Assembly: GCA_964304625.1 (NCBI GenBank)
Contig: OZ199838.1
Span: forward strand, 8,804,001 to 8,868,000
Direction of reading: 5' to 3'
Length of the DNA stretch: 64,000 bases
Source: Kudoa neothunni
Taxonomy: Eukaryota > Cnidaria
The notes beneath the pieces are model-generated. The model was not told where the DNA came from. It searched no databases and worked only from the letters and a program-made list of their open reading frames with translations. Below are positions 46,641 through 59,007 of the stretch, piece by piece. The translations under genes were made by a program, and so were the position numbers. Position 1 is the first letter of the stretch; every line of letters starts with the position of its first letter.

Positions 46641-47517
46641 AACAATTATTACCTCAATATCCGCAAGAAAGGTTATGTGCATGGCTTAGTCGGATTAATC
46701 CTCGTTAATCCGTTTAGCGGTAATATTTAGAAAGGCGCACCATTTTTCACGCAATAGAAGGGATATTATTAAATTTTTCGACTGTTAAAGTTGTTTTAAA
46801 TATTTATAAAAACAAATATGTAACATTAGAAAAATGGTCCGATGCATTCAAAATTAACTGTAGTACTATTTTGGAATTTAGTCAATGGAATTAATCATAT
46901 TATAAAAAACTCCTTGTTAGAATACCTATGGGATTCTATTAATACAAAATAATGACCTTTGATTATCAAGCATTAGAATCCTCAAGATGGTAGTTAATTA
47001 CTTTATTATATATATAAACTACTATTATCTCGAAGAAGATTACTGTTGTATTTTTGATCATAGTGTTATGAATAATAGTTGCAACAATCATAACACTCCT
47101 TTTTATTAAAATATCGAAATAATAATATTAGAGGTAGTCTGAAACTTTGGAGATTATCAGAACTGATTCTTGGATTTAGAAACAAAATAGATAATGTGGG
47201 GTCTCTCAAATACCCCAGTTGGTACCGGAAGAGTTAATATAATTTTATGCTATTGTGTTAACTTTATTACAATCGGTATATTTTTGTTGTAAATAACGTT
47301 TTGAAAAAATTGCTGTTGCGTATCTTCATTTTATAGTTATATATTATCTAAATTAAGCAGGAAACAACGTCAGAAAATTTATAAACTAAAGAATAATAAG
47401 TTATTTACGAAAATTACAAAATTATAGTAGTGTAATTCACATTATTTTTAATACGTATAACATCCCTATAATTATCAATCTAAATTTTTAAAAATCTAAA
47501 GTTTGAAATCTATTTAA
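46641..47517. other. Probable 5' part of the broken piggyBac, then spacer
   Basis: A palindromic GGATTAATCC...TTAATCC sits near 46690-46712, upstream of the acidic N-terminus, and GGGGTCTCTCAAATACCCC near 47198, 35 bp inside a TTAA at 47234. This repeats the layout of elements A and B. No gene. Confidence 0.4.
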
Positions 47518-48715
47518 ATCCTCCAACGATCATTTGGAGTCGAATCGACCCCACATTTTTGTTTTATTTTTCTTTTCTGGAAATTATTTTTTTTCGGTGT
47601 ATAAAGTATGTAAGAAATCCACCGAGGAAGTTTTGAGTTAATTAAAGTTTGATAACCCATTAATCTTCGATAATCCGTTAATGTACGGATTCAGACAACT
47701 ATGCTACATATCGTTAATATTACATTCTGAGGTAACGGCGGCTACATTGTGAAATGAGATTCATCTGCGCAAACTAATTTAATGATGCTAGTTATAACAA
47801 TTTTAGCGAAATTTTACTTAAATTAAAACAAACATAAAAGGTAGCTTTATGACTTTGTGCACTTTAAAAAATAATGCATTCGAACGTTCAACCATTACAT
47901 AAGCCTATCTACATAATATATTATTTCACGTGGATCATTTTTTTTTAATTTTAAAACACTTAATGAAACGTCTAACTAACTGGTCAATGCAAAAAATGGC
48001 GGTTGCACAATCCGCAAATAACAACAATCAAGCATTGATTTTACTCTCAGCGTCGTATGGATTGTTGAGCGCGGCGGAGAGTTAAAAAAATATTTTCTGC
48101 GCTTGTTATTGATGTAGATCTTTTTGTAGGATTCTAAACTAGCCATATTTGTTAATAAATGAGTTATCGTATATGCCCAGATCGTAGTCATCAGTTTCTT
48201 GAGAGATACTCAATTATAACATCCTCATATTCACTACCAGAAGATTAATCGTTATGAAATAAAAAATTAAATTTAAAATCCATTGATATTATCCTGGTAC
48301 TAAATTATTAGTGAAGAAAAAAAAATTATATTACCCAGTGCAATCGATCGCCAAAACTGTGCACGAGCAATGTTCGATTTGGTGGCGTAAGATTAATTCA
48401 AGGATTAATTTTGATTTGCCTTAGAATTCTGTTGGGAAATTTTTTTAATACTTCACATAACAAATTTAATGAAATTTATGTGCAAAATGATGAAATAAAA
48501 AGATGGGGTCGATTCGACCCCAAATGATCGTTGGAGGGTATCCTTCAAATTTTGGCTACATAAATAAACCTAAATTATCCAATTTTCCTCAGTTACATAG
48601 GAGAATATATTTATGAAGAATAGCTCGAATTCAAGAACATTGGAACTGAGGGGAAAAAGTTATACGTTATTCATGTCTACTTTGGGGACGATTCGACTCC
48701 AGTATTGTTAGAGGA
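47518..48715. mobile_element. Non-coding piggyBac-type element D
   Basis: TTAA 47514-47517 is followed by ATCCTCCAACGATCATTTGG. The right end, inverted, reads TCCTCTAACAATACTGGAGT after TTAA 48716-48719. The palindrome TGGGGTCGATTCGACCCCA lies at 48504-48522, its partner at 47535-47553 and a third version near 48683-48700. The copy at 48501-48539 looks like a complete end itself, so two ends may be stacked. No transposase. Confidence 0.72.
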
Positions 48716-49173
48716 TTAAATAGAAATGCTCAAATAATGCAACTATCAATATAATTGACCAGGTCAAATTTTTCTTTAAATACTGAGACATTTAAAAATG
48801 CCCTCTCAGAAATGCATCAGACTTTTGACTTTAAAAATGGACTCGGATTAAGCAATTTCTTTTTAATGATAGGAGAGATGTCCTAAATTATTAAATTTAA
48901 CGAAAAAGGTAGAATTACAAAAGATTATAAAAAAATATTAGTTTAATTGGCTTATTTTAGCTGATTTTTTCACGCATGCGCAACTGGGCGGATATTGTGC
49001 GCAGAATGTGTACTGCATACTTCTATGCCAATATCTCAAAAAGTTCACAACAATCATTTTTTACTGCAATCGTAATCATACCTCAGAAGTACATGCGCAA
49101 TCCCATTAGGGAACCGCTTTGGTAGACTAAAAATTGACACGCGCATACTTTACCATATTAGCGCTCGTTTTGT

Positions 49174-50346
49174 ATGACGGATTTGTGTTTTAATTCAGGA
49201 GATGCAGTGGAGGAAATGTTCTCCCAGTTGGTGGATCGAAGCACATATGTATAATCAGAATAATAGAAATGCGAGCATAGCTTTTTATTTCCGTAGGTGT
49301 CACTTGATTATATTCTATCAAAATATCAACTTACTTATGAGGATTCCTTAAAGTAGGGTTTTATTAGCATAGATCTGACTTATTAATAATAGAACTATGG
49401 GTTGTTTAATGAGAAAAATTACCGAGTCAAAGACATATTACGATAAGTTTAGTGGGATAGTTTCTAAATCAATGATTGCGTATGGCGATACTGGCCATTC
49501 CAAAATACTTGTAAGTTGGATTCGATATTGTTCGCGCTTAACTGAAACGCTAGAAAGCCCAATTATCACTCCAAAAAGTCTCGCTTGAAAGTATTTGTAG
49601 CAGAATTCTTGTTTCCAAATAGATTCTTAGAGGTCACCCCGAACGATATTTTGGTTGCATTGGTACCAAATGAATTTCTGCGAGAGAGACAACTATCTCA
49701 TAATGCCACTTGAAGATTCTATTAACGTCAATTCAAATATGTAAATTTCTATTTTCTCAAAAAATTAATGTCATTCCTTAGTGAATTTGTGTGCTCAAGA
49801 ATGGTTTTTCCGCATATAAATAACAACGAGAAAAAATCGCTTGAAACTGCAACATCTGGTTCACTAAAAACACCCACGCCAACTCAAACTAACACTCCCA
49901 AAAGTCTTCCAACATATAAACCAAAATCTACCAAAATCATTAGTGATGGTATCTCATTATTCGGATGATGTGTTGTTTGAGCCGCTTTGATGTTAAGATA
50001 TAAATGAGAATAAACTCTGGGTCAAAGAAGTCATATCTGAGCTCACTAACAATGTTGATGCGTCAGTAAATGTTTAATTATTTAGTTTTTTAATGCATAA
50101 TTGAATGAACCGTTAACACTGATAGAATGAACATAAAAGAAGGGTTGCGTGTGACTCTGAAGAACCTCTTCCTGCAAAATTATTGAGAACACATTCGAAT
50201 TTATCAATTCCAACCTCAAATCCCAATAACAAATCAGGTATGGCAATTTAATGTATTGTTATGCTTATTAATTATTTTTAGTAGTCGATAAGAAACAAAC
50301 AAAACCCAAGCAACCGACTATGAACTCATTTTTTGCAAAAAAATGA
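49174..50346 (+). CDS. DNA polymerase delta subunit 3 (POLD3/Cdc27)-like, 9 exons
   Basis: Probable third subunit of DNA polymerase delta, which tethers the polymerase to PCNA in the nucleus. Exons: 49174-49248, 49297-49352, 49393-49510, 49554-49577, 49631-49740, 49782-49948, 49998-50065, 50126-50237, 50282-50346; 264 codons, every junction phase-consistent, introns 40-60 nt. The N-terminus (MTDLCFNSGDAVEEMFSQLV, then VSLDYILSKYQLTYEDSLK) resembles the winged-helix start of POLD3/Cdc27. IFWLHWYQMNFCERDNYLIM fits the conserved HVYSIQ region. The middle is Thr/Pro/Lys-rich, and it ends KPKQPTMNSFFAKK-stop, a PCNA box (Q254, M257, F260, F261) placed as in Cdc27. Shorter than the human protein. 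Least sure: the 24-nt exon 4. The family call rests on the two ends and could be wrong. Confidence 0.72.
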
Positions 50347-50621
50347 TTATAATTAGAGAAATTTTGTATAGATTAAGTTTGGTTGGTTATGTAAAAGTGT
50401 TGTTTGTTGGCAGTCACAGTTAAGTTATCATTGGATAGAATCATAATCATTGTTATAAATCGCCTGAAACATTTTTATTTAAAATCAAAAGCTCTTAGCA
50501 GATGACAACATTTTTAGTGTAATAAAAATAGTACTGAAACCAGGGAGTTTTTTGTAATATTATAACGATTTAAATGATTTTGATCAATCGCTGCTTTAGT
50601 TTGTTGAGAACTAAAATTTAT
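50347..50621. other. Convergent gap between two genes
   Basis: 275 bp between the stop codons of the POLD3-like gene (plus) and the membrane-protein gene (minus); it presumably holds both 3' ends. AATAAA occurs near 50520. Confidence 0.5.
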
Positions 50622-51685
50622 TTATAAACATATGAAGGTGTAAATATTGTATGGAAATACATTGTAGGCAATTAGGCAAATTATCAATAATATTGTGGAT
50701 AGTAGGGCAAAAACTGTTGAGGTTCCAATGAATAGATTTCCAAACATTTTAACTTTAGTATAAACGATCCAAATGAGGAATGTATTATACCCCAATAGAA
50801 ATGTCACTATTATCATACATTCGAAAGAATTAAAATGGAGAAAAATTACTTGTTAGATTCCATGCTATATCAACCAATACGAAGCGAAACCTGGTTATAA
50901 TTTTTAACAAAAATAATGGCATCAGAAAAATGCTCAAGTATAGACTTGCGTATCCACAATAAATAAAAAATAAATTGAAAATGTCGTATCCGACACCTTT
51001 GAACTGATCATAAAATCAACGCGCACGTATAAGATAACTACTGAAATGGTATCCAAAGACAATTCTGTTGAATAACACGACTTAAAAAATTTAGACTATT
51101 GAGGAAATTTTCATCGATAGTACTAGAAGGTTCAATATTGTTCTTATTTTGGGTTTTAACTGTCAAAAATTAATTTAATAAATAAATCAAGTATTACCTG
51201 ATTTTGAAAGTTTTTCAAAGAATTCAATAGCGTTTAATACATCTATAGAATCAATAATAACAACTTAGTAGACGCTTATACCATATCGTTTGATGGATTC
51301 TTTTACTGCTAATAATTCTATAAAAATATTTCAAAAAAATCCTTGCTTAAAATAACTCTATTATTTTACCGCCCGTGAGAATACCAGTCTGTCGCTTACA
51401 GCTTATACTACTAGAAGAAATGTAACATCCTAAATGCAACCCAAACACGTAGGTTTCATTGGGTTCATTTTTCCTGTGGACGGTAACTTCCAACAAATTA
51501 TTTGTACAAAAGCACAACACAAACAATGACAATCCTAGAATTAGACAGATAATGCTGCATATCTTGTACAGAAAACTTTTTCGGATTTCCTACAAGTTAA
51601 ATTGTTTCGACTTGATTATTAACATGATTACTTTACATATCGTTGTAAAAAAGGTTATGTACTCTAGAATCCTAACCATATGCAT
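50622..51685 (-). CDS. Small membrane protein, four predicted segments, 7 exons
   Basis: No family recognised. Exons: 51685-51632, 51589-51370, 51317-51282, 51242-51198, 51159-51077, 51003-50850, 50806-50622, giving 258 codons with all phases matching and introns of 34-73 nt. Hydrophobic stretches lie at about residues 29-47 (SIICLILGLSLFVLCFC), 154-182 (SLYLSIFLMPLFLLKII), 187-213 and 222-247 (TVFALLSTILLIICLIAYNV). Between the first and second is a loop of about 100 residues with one N-glycosylation sequon (Asn62-Glu-Thr), two Cys (HLGCYISSSSISCKR) and a polar Asn-rich part. It may be a plasma- or endomembrane tetraspan. The exon 5 donor is the least certain site. It converges on the POLD3-like gene. 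Confidence 0.65.
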
Positions 51686-53503
51686 ATTTGATCAAATTTT
51701 ATAGATATTTGTCGGTAAGTAGATTAATTAAGAAACTTAACCATTCAATATTTCGTATTCTCGTTTATTAGAACGGTGTTTCGTTAGTATGTATCACATG
51801 AAATAAAAAAATGTTTATTGTTATCTTGTTAAATAATTATTTTCCGATAGGAATTCAATTATATTATTTTTTAATTTAGTATCAAATAAAAATAGCAATT
51901 TTGATCCTCTTTGAAAATATTGGACTGTTAACTTGGAAATTGGAACTTAGAAAATTTACTTGATGAATAAATAATTATTCTCATTAATTATTAATGACGA
52001 AATTATACCCTAGCATGACAATTTGGAATTATTATTTTACTTAATTTGGGTTGGTGAAAATTATTAAAAATTTTTGAGAGGTGTATACCGAAGTTTAACA
52101 AATACTAGCATTCAGCTTATAGCACTGCCAAATAATGTTTGATAGTACCATCTATCTTCATAATCATATGCCAATATTTTTGATCAGCTTATGAAATGAG
52201 TGAATTTTTTAGTTAGATGAACTTTATATTTATACATTTGATTCGTAATTTACGATCGATCGAAGTATTGATCCAAATACATCGTAAGTTTTACGAATTA
52301 GAGTCTGATAAGTTTGAGGAAGATTTAAATTTTAATTAATCAATTAATATAAATTCCAATAAAATATCCATGCTGGAGTAAGGAATATCTATTGACACAT
52401 TAGTTGAGTGGAACCTTGAATGATTTGAACAGTGCTTATAGCTTGGGGTTTACAAAAAGGTAATGAAGAGGCAATAATTAATAGAATTAACTGTAATATT
52501 ATTTACGTAGTAAAGTTGACTTATAAAATATTACTAATCACCAGATAATAAAAATAAAACACATAAGATTGCAATTGAACTAAGCAATCCCATTGAAATA
52601 ACATTAAGAGTAATGATAGTATCCATAACAAAATAGATAAATTTTCTAAAAAGAATAGACTAACTCATAAATGCCCTTAGTTTGCATCTCCAGGAGGTTT
52701 ACGATTGGATTAGTAATATGCATGATAATTTGGAATTACTTCAAGCAGATTAAGTATCTAATTTCAAAAAATTCTCTGCTGCATTATAAGGCAACTTTTA
52801 ATTTTCTTTGAATTAATTCCAAGGTTTTAGTCATCAATACATTATCGCATAGTATAAATTTTTTTGAGAAAATATAAGTGAAAGTTCATGATATTTTAAT
52901 GACTGAGAATGTCACATAGGTGATTTAGTCAGTTTATAGAAATCCTGTAGTAACCACATAATGACGATTTAATCAGCTCATTTTATCGGATGCCTAATAA
53001 TGTTTTGTCATGTTTAAACTATATTTCTAATTGAATCATTTTTTCGTGTTTTAAATAAAAATAAAAATGATTAAAAAAATATTTATAGTAACTATGAGGA
53101 GTGAATATTCTCGTTCATAGTTATTATAATATAGCTATTTAAATCCCAATGATAACAAATTATTAAAATATTTCAAACGTACATCCTACTACATAGACGC
53201 CTGAATGATTAGTTATACCATATGTATTATCTTTTAACATTAGTAAGTACGCACAAAATCATTACATTACTGCATAACAGGGTCCAATGGACTCTGTTCG
53301 TAAAATGAGATTTTCTGTTTGTTAATGTTTTATAAATATTCTAGAAACCAACAAAAGTTTATTTTAAAGCTTTTTTAAATAGGTATTATAATCATTTATA
53401 GCTAACTTGCAGAAATATGAAGAAAAACACAACGCCATTACTAAAACAATGACAACATTGAAAAACTCATCCAAATCATTGGATTTATGATCAACATAAA
53501 TAA
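51686..53503. other. AT-rich spacer
   Basis: No gene recognised. CAGGGTCCAATGGACTCTG at 53279-53297 is an imperfect palindrome about 0.2 kb beyond the 3' end of the next piggyBac relic and probably marks that element's subterminal site. Confidence 0.45.
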
Positions 53504-54950
53504 TTAGTTACATCTGTAACAGAGAGCAGAATAATGTTGTTCACGTGCATTTCTTCGGCATTTAGAGCAGCTTGTCTTTGTTTTTATATGTTTCGAGTAT
53601 GGGTAAAAATGGCATCTTATCTTGTCACCCCTCCTATCATATTTCGGCGGTGTTGCAAGTGGAAGATCAATTTTTTCGTTAACGTACTTTTCAACAATCT
53701 CATCAGTTAAATTTTTTAAATATTTATGTTTTGTTTGATTATTATATTTTAGTTTAAATTCGTTATATTCATCTAAGTACCAATAATCGAGTTGTAACCA
53801 GTGATATCAAGGATATTGTAAAATATTGGGAGTGGCGACCTGAGAGTTCTCCTTCTCACAATGTAGAATCGAATGAGTTGGTCAAGAACATCGATCCCAG
53901 CCTTAGCTTGATTATAGTAATGTACTATTTCAGGCTTTCCGTCTTCCTCAATATTGTTGTCGTTGTGCATGGATCTGAGGAAACAAACTGACTTGTTTGG
54001 TTTTTCAAAAAACCTTAAAAGTGTTATTTTTTGGGGTAATTTGAATTGAGACCCGACCTCTTTTGAATTTAATTAAAAATTGACAGGTACAAATTTTCGA
54101 GACTTTCTCACAATTTCAACAAGGGCTGTTTTACAACTTCTTAAATAGTTTTCTAGATTTAAGCTCGTAAAAAAATTGTCAGTTATTATAGTTCTTCCTT
54201 GATCGAGATAAATATTCACAAATTCTTTGACAACTTGCTCTCCCTGATTTACTTCTGAATTATTTGATGATTTACCTGCATAAATTTGAGCGTTACATGA
54301 GTAGGCATTTTTGGCGTCCGCCAAAATCCAAATCTTTATGTCTTATTTCCCCGGTTTTTGGGTATATATGTCTTTAAATTCAAACGGCCTCTTGTTGTAC
54401 ACAGGTTTTCATCCACCGTTAACATTTCGGACGGTACATAGTTATTTTTGCAATTATTGATGAAAGAATCTCATAAAAAACTAATTGGTGAGTACTTTTT
54501 CCGTGAGTCACGCTCACTGCGATCATCAAAACGAATATTTTCAGAGATAAGTCTATATCTTCTGTATGATATTATTATTAAAGCACAAAAATTATTCAAT
54601 TTCCACTTATTTACACAGAATATATAATTGATTACTTTTTGACAAAAACAGCAGACCTTATTGCTTGTTCCATAATTCTTGCAATGATGAGTTTTTGTTT
54701 GTCACCAATCCAAGATATATATTAGCTCGTATCCACTTCCTAACATCACCGTCACTAATTTTTGTTTTATTATTTCTTTTCTCTATAAACGTATTCGCCG
54801 AAGTAATTATTTTCGAAATAATATTATCATCGACGAAACGCTTGAATGATGTCAATGGTGAAAATATGGTTTCCCCAGATTTTATTTGGAACCCTAAATT
54901 TATTATTGGCGGGGACTATTGGCCCGAACATGTTAATTAGGCCATTCCTT
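53504..54950 (-). pseudogene. piggyBac transposase (broken, all three Asp codons present)
   Basis: It starts beyond FGPIVPANNKFRVPNKIWGN (about 54925) and continues TSFKRFVDDNIISKIITSAN and VRKWIRANIYLGLVTNKN. After a decayed stretch, LTVDENLCTTRGRLNLKTYI holds the first Asp (about 54410). ADAKNAYSCNAQIYAGK and TIITDNFFTSLNLENYL (second Asp, about 54175) follow, then YNQAKAGIDVLDQLIRFYIV (third Asp, about 53895). The Cys-rich C-terminus is IRCHFYPYSKHIKTKTSCSK (about 53600), and the last codons end at stop 53504-53506. About five frame changes or stops. Element ends not found. Confidence 0.86.
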
Positions 54951-55793
54951 TAGTTTTATTTCATTCAAAATAACATAAAATTGTATTAATAAACTAAATA
55001 TCATGTATGGAATTACTTTTAAATGGATATTAGATCTATAAGATTCATTTACGTTGTTTTATATCAGAAAAGACATGGAATTATTTAATATTAATAGTAA
55101 CTAAATGCATGCACAAGAATAAAATATATCTTGAGAATGTATTTTTTCAAAACATATTTTTGTGTCCAATAAATTAGCATGAAATATTACAGAGAATTAC
55201 TGTTGATATTTCATGAATATCATATGTTGGAGTTGCACCTAATCTTCGAGATATGGAGGGGGTTATTGTGAACCAAAAATTATAAAAAATATTAAATTAT
55301 TTTCTATTTGTATTACATTAGCAGTGGAAATTGTTTATCATAATTTTTACATAAGTTATTTCCAGGAATATTAGAAAACATTACAACAATGACTAGCCTA
55401 GCGACCGTGTATCTTGTAAACCTCCGAGCAGCTCCGAATTGACTGTACACCCGGCGTCTTTGGCTTTGGAATCTTAAAAGACCCCGAGACAAAATTCCTT
55501 ATAATCAACACATTTCAATCCCTGTAGTATTTTAATTAAGCGCATGACATTTGTAATATTGATTAACATCCACTATATGTTACAATATGCAAAATAATAT
55601 GTTGTATGACTAATTGTTCGGTTTTTTTTCTCAATCCATGCAATGAAAGTCGTTATTAATTTTCTTTAATGTAATATTCTAATTAAAAAATTTTATATAA
55701 AACGTAGAAAATTTATAATGATTGAAGTTTTAATAAAAATAATTTTTTTCACTTTATATGTGATATATGAATTTTCCATCCCTATATTTCTTT
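54951..55793. other. AT-rich spacer
   Basis: No gene recognised. A more GC-balanced patch near 55395-55500 has no coding frame of note. Confidence 0.4.
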
Positions 55794-58700
55794 GGCAGTG
55801 GCTATTACCACGGGAATCAATTACTCTTTAATTGTTACCTCTACTAAATAACTAATTTTACATTATTAATATTTATATTTTTCTCTATTAAATTATGGAA
55901 AATAAAGAAATTTGAGATGGTTGTAAATTTATGGAAAATAGACTGCTAGTAACATAAATGTTAGCGAATCTAATAGACTAAAACAATATTAACGTCAAAT
56001 TAATTAAAAATATTAATCATTTCGAATTTATTGCTTTGAGCTATACAGTGTAAACGTAACTCCACATGTTTTTCGAGCTTGGTTGAACTACAATGAGTGA
56101 TTCGAATTCAGACAATTTTCATGTTGGAATCAAACTTGAAACTTTTGAATGTTTAAAATTTTATATTTAAGAGTATGAGAAAAGTCATTTTGTGAATCTA
56201 AAGATTCAAGAAGAATTGACTCAGTGCAAAACCGGGTTAATCGATATATTAAAAACACGTTAGTGTATTACGAAATAACTTATGTATGCTACTTTGGAGC
56301 CCATTACCGAAATAGAGGTGAAGGCGAACGCAAAAATAATTCCCTTAAGAGATATTGCCCATTTAAAGTTACATTATGAGTAAGTGTAGATGGAAATTTC
56401 CTGGAGATTAGATCCTCTAACACTACCCATAACCATCCAAATGATCCATGGATCTAAGAAAACTTACCCAGCACAGTCAGAGGAAGTTAAATCAATGTTA
56501 TGGCTATTTGTCAGAGCAAACAAAAAGCTCATACAAGCCATGATGAATGACGAGGCAGGCAAGAATATACCTTTGAAAGTTATTCACAACATTAAAAAAA
56601 TCTCAAAAGTCGGATCTGATAACACTACTTTAGTTGTAGAAATTTTAAAAAATCACTAATACTGCATAGTGAGCGTTTTATCAGATGATAATAAAAATGT
56701 TTGTGGAATCTTTTTTATGGATAAGCAGATATTCAACACAATTAATTTCTTCCCAGTTACCCATGTTTGATGCAATCTATAAACTGCTAGTCTCACGGTA
56801 ATCTTAGGAGGTTTTCTCTATTTCGTTGTTTTATTAGTTTATTAGTGCGCCATTGTATCTGTCTGTTGCAGAAGACTCGGTTGGTGAAACCCACATAACT
56901 AGCGGCTGCATCTTGTACGATGAAACGGCGGAGTCAATTAAATGGTATATTTCTCAACTAATAAAAATGATTCCGAACATGATTCAAAATGTCCGAACGA
57001 TCATTACTGACAATCACCACACTCTAAGGAAGTGTTTGAAAGAATTATTTCCTAACTCCAATCTAATGATCTGCATATTTCATGTTTCTCAAAGTTTCAG
57101 ACGTGAAATAACTATGTCGAAATACGGTATCACTCGAGAGAAAAGGGACCGATTGCTTGAAACTCTTAATAAAATTATCTATTCGAAAAATAAACATGAA
57201 TTCGATAAACTATGCAATAATTATTTTCAATAAAGCAATGATAAATTTATTAACTATTTTAAATCCAATCGCTGATGAATGTGTCATAGGATTAAGTGAA
57301 GCAAATCAATTCTATGAAAACTTGACTAATAATAGATTAGAAGCCATCAATGGTCAACTAAAACAAACAATAAAGAAATTTTCGAATCTTAATGATTTTT
57401 TCCGTTATTTCTTTGACGCTCTCAAATCAATGAGAATAGAAAGGAAATACAATATAACCAAAATATTACTGAACCCAGTTAATTTTGATACCTCAAATGA
57501 GGTTCTAAACGCGTATTTTAATCATTTAAATCCATTTGCCTTCAATATAATCCATAAACAAATTCAAAATTTTGACGAAAACACTAATACAGATAGTTTA
57601 ACTACATCCATAAAATGTAATTGTTATATTTACAGATCGTATCTCCTTCCATGTAGTCATATTTTTAAAAAGAGAGCGTTTAACCTGCTTCCAATGTTCG
57701 ATTCAAATTTATGCCACCCTAGGTGGTCAAAAGATTACATGAGCCGATTCTTGGAAATGGAAACTATAAATATAACACCAAAAGAGAGTATTACAATAAA
57801 ACCAAAAGGAATTTTTAAATCTTATGGAAAACGTTTAAAAAATTCTGTGATTTACACAAATAAGCTAGCAGCTTTGTCCGCTGAATATTGTGGGGAGTTT
57901 TATGATAGTTGCCTATCATTATTCAACACAATAGAAAAAACAATCAAGAACCACAACATCAAATTAATAAAACAAATAAATCAATTAGATATTTTAAGAA
58001 AACTTAATTTTTCTTGATCTTATTTTTAGGAAATCGCACCATTGAATACTCCGAGGTTATAGCCGAAGATGAAGATATTTCTGAAGGAAGAGGTATATGA
58101 CGCTTAACTTAACTACTTTACTCGTATCTAGCTTACAAAAAATAGATGTTATTGGGAATATTTTTAATTCTCAAATAATTGTTGAGGGTGCTGGTAATAA
58201 TATTGTTCCGCAAGGTGAGGAGATTATCGAGAATATTATTGTTAATAATATTTCAAATGAAAATGCTCCCGAGCTCCAAACCGTTTTGTCTGAAGATCAA
58301 TTAGTACCTACTTTAAATATGATCGAACTTGATGTTACTTCCATTTCCTCTCTTTTTTAAATTATTTTAGCCTTAAAAATTTCCTCTCGAGTGAAGTCTG
58401 TTGGGAGACCAAAGGGATACGCTTTAACCATTATTGGATACAAAAAGAAAACTAAATTTTCTTAGATCTCTCACTATTTATTTGACTAGGATAGCCATTG
58501 TTCATCGTGTTATATTCATCTAATTTCTGAAAAATGACCTAATTATGATTAGTTTTCTCAAATTTCTTGTCTATATTGAAATCTAAAGCGGAAAATTCAC
58601 ATCATTTCTGTGAAATATAATGAGCATATCTTATCTTGAAGTTCATAATTTATGAATAGAATACAATAAATCACATAATTTAAACATTGTAAATATTGGA

Positions 58701-59007
58701 AATAAATTAAATAACACGAGGTTGAACGTATCATGTGGAAGCGCGCGCTTCAAGAGTAATGTCAGACCTACAAAATCACACCAAATTCTTTAACTTTAAC
58801 CTTATTATTGACACAAAATGATATAATACAATTTTGATCATGTATTAAATTAAGATTAATAAATCTTTCATTTAATTATGGAAAGCGATCAATGAAATGA
58901 ACAATATAAATATGTAAAAAAAGATATTATCAATTGTTACCTAATTCTATAATTTAATAGAGATAATAATTGCAGAAAAATGGATTCTCGTGGTAATAGC
59001 CAGTGTC
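55794..59007 (+). mobile_element. Mutator-like element 2 (ZSWIM/FAR1 type)
   Basis: GGCAGTGGCTATTACCACGG at the left mirrors GACACTGGCTATTACCACGA at the right; weaker similarity continues inward (TCTATTAAATTAT). The end motif is the same as in the MULEs at 9578 and 15079. No convincing 9-bp duplication. 3.2 kb with an almost complete transposase gene. Confidence 0.83.
56093..58465 (+). pseudogene. MULE transposase 2, FAR1-like N-terminus, SWIM domain
   Basis: The N-terminal FAR1/WRKY-like zinc region covers about 56110-56450 (YYEITYVCYFGAHYRNRGEG, YCPFKVTL, THNHP), with several stops. The catalytic core starts at LYLSVAEDSVGETHITSGCI (about 56850) and has IITDNHHTLRKCLKELFP (Asp, about 57000), LMICIFHVSQSFRREI, and NNRLEAINGQLKQTIKKFS (acidic residue, about 57330). 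The SWIM finger is IKCNCYIYRSYLLPCSHIFK (about 57615-57670). Beyond 58015 the tail looks spliced: SEVIAEDEDISEGR, an intron of about 55 nt from 58093, DVIGNIFNSQIIVEGAGN, and a last piece with VGRPKGYALTIIGYKKK ending at 58465. Four to six lesions upstream; 57157-58014 is fully open. Confidence 0.86.

Noticed and set aside
49554-49710. Frame KSRLKVFVAEFLFPN...HNAT in the POLD3-like gene
   Set aside because: Open for about 50 codons but out of phase with flanking exons; the shifted frame used in exon 5 fits both neighbours.
58097-58360. Separate acidic 87-codon protein after MULE 2
   Set aside because: The first part is an intron and the rest is a tail exon of the MULE transposase, as its counterpart in MULE 3 shows.
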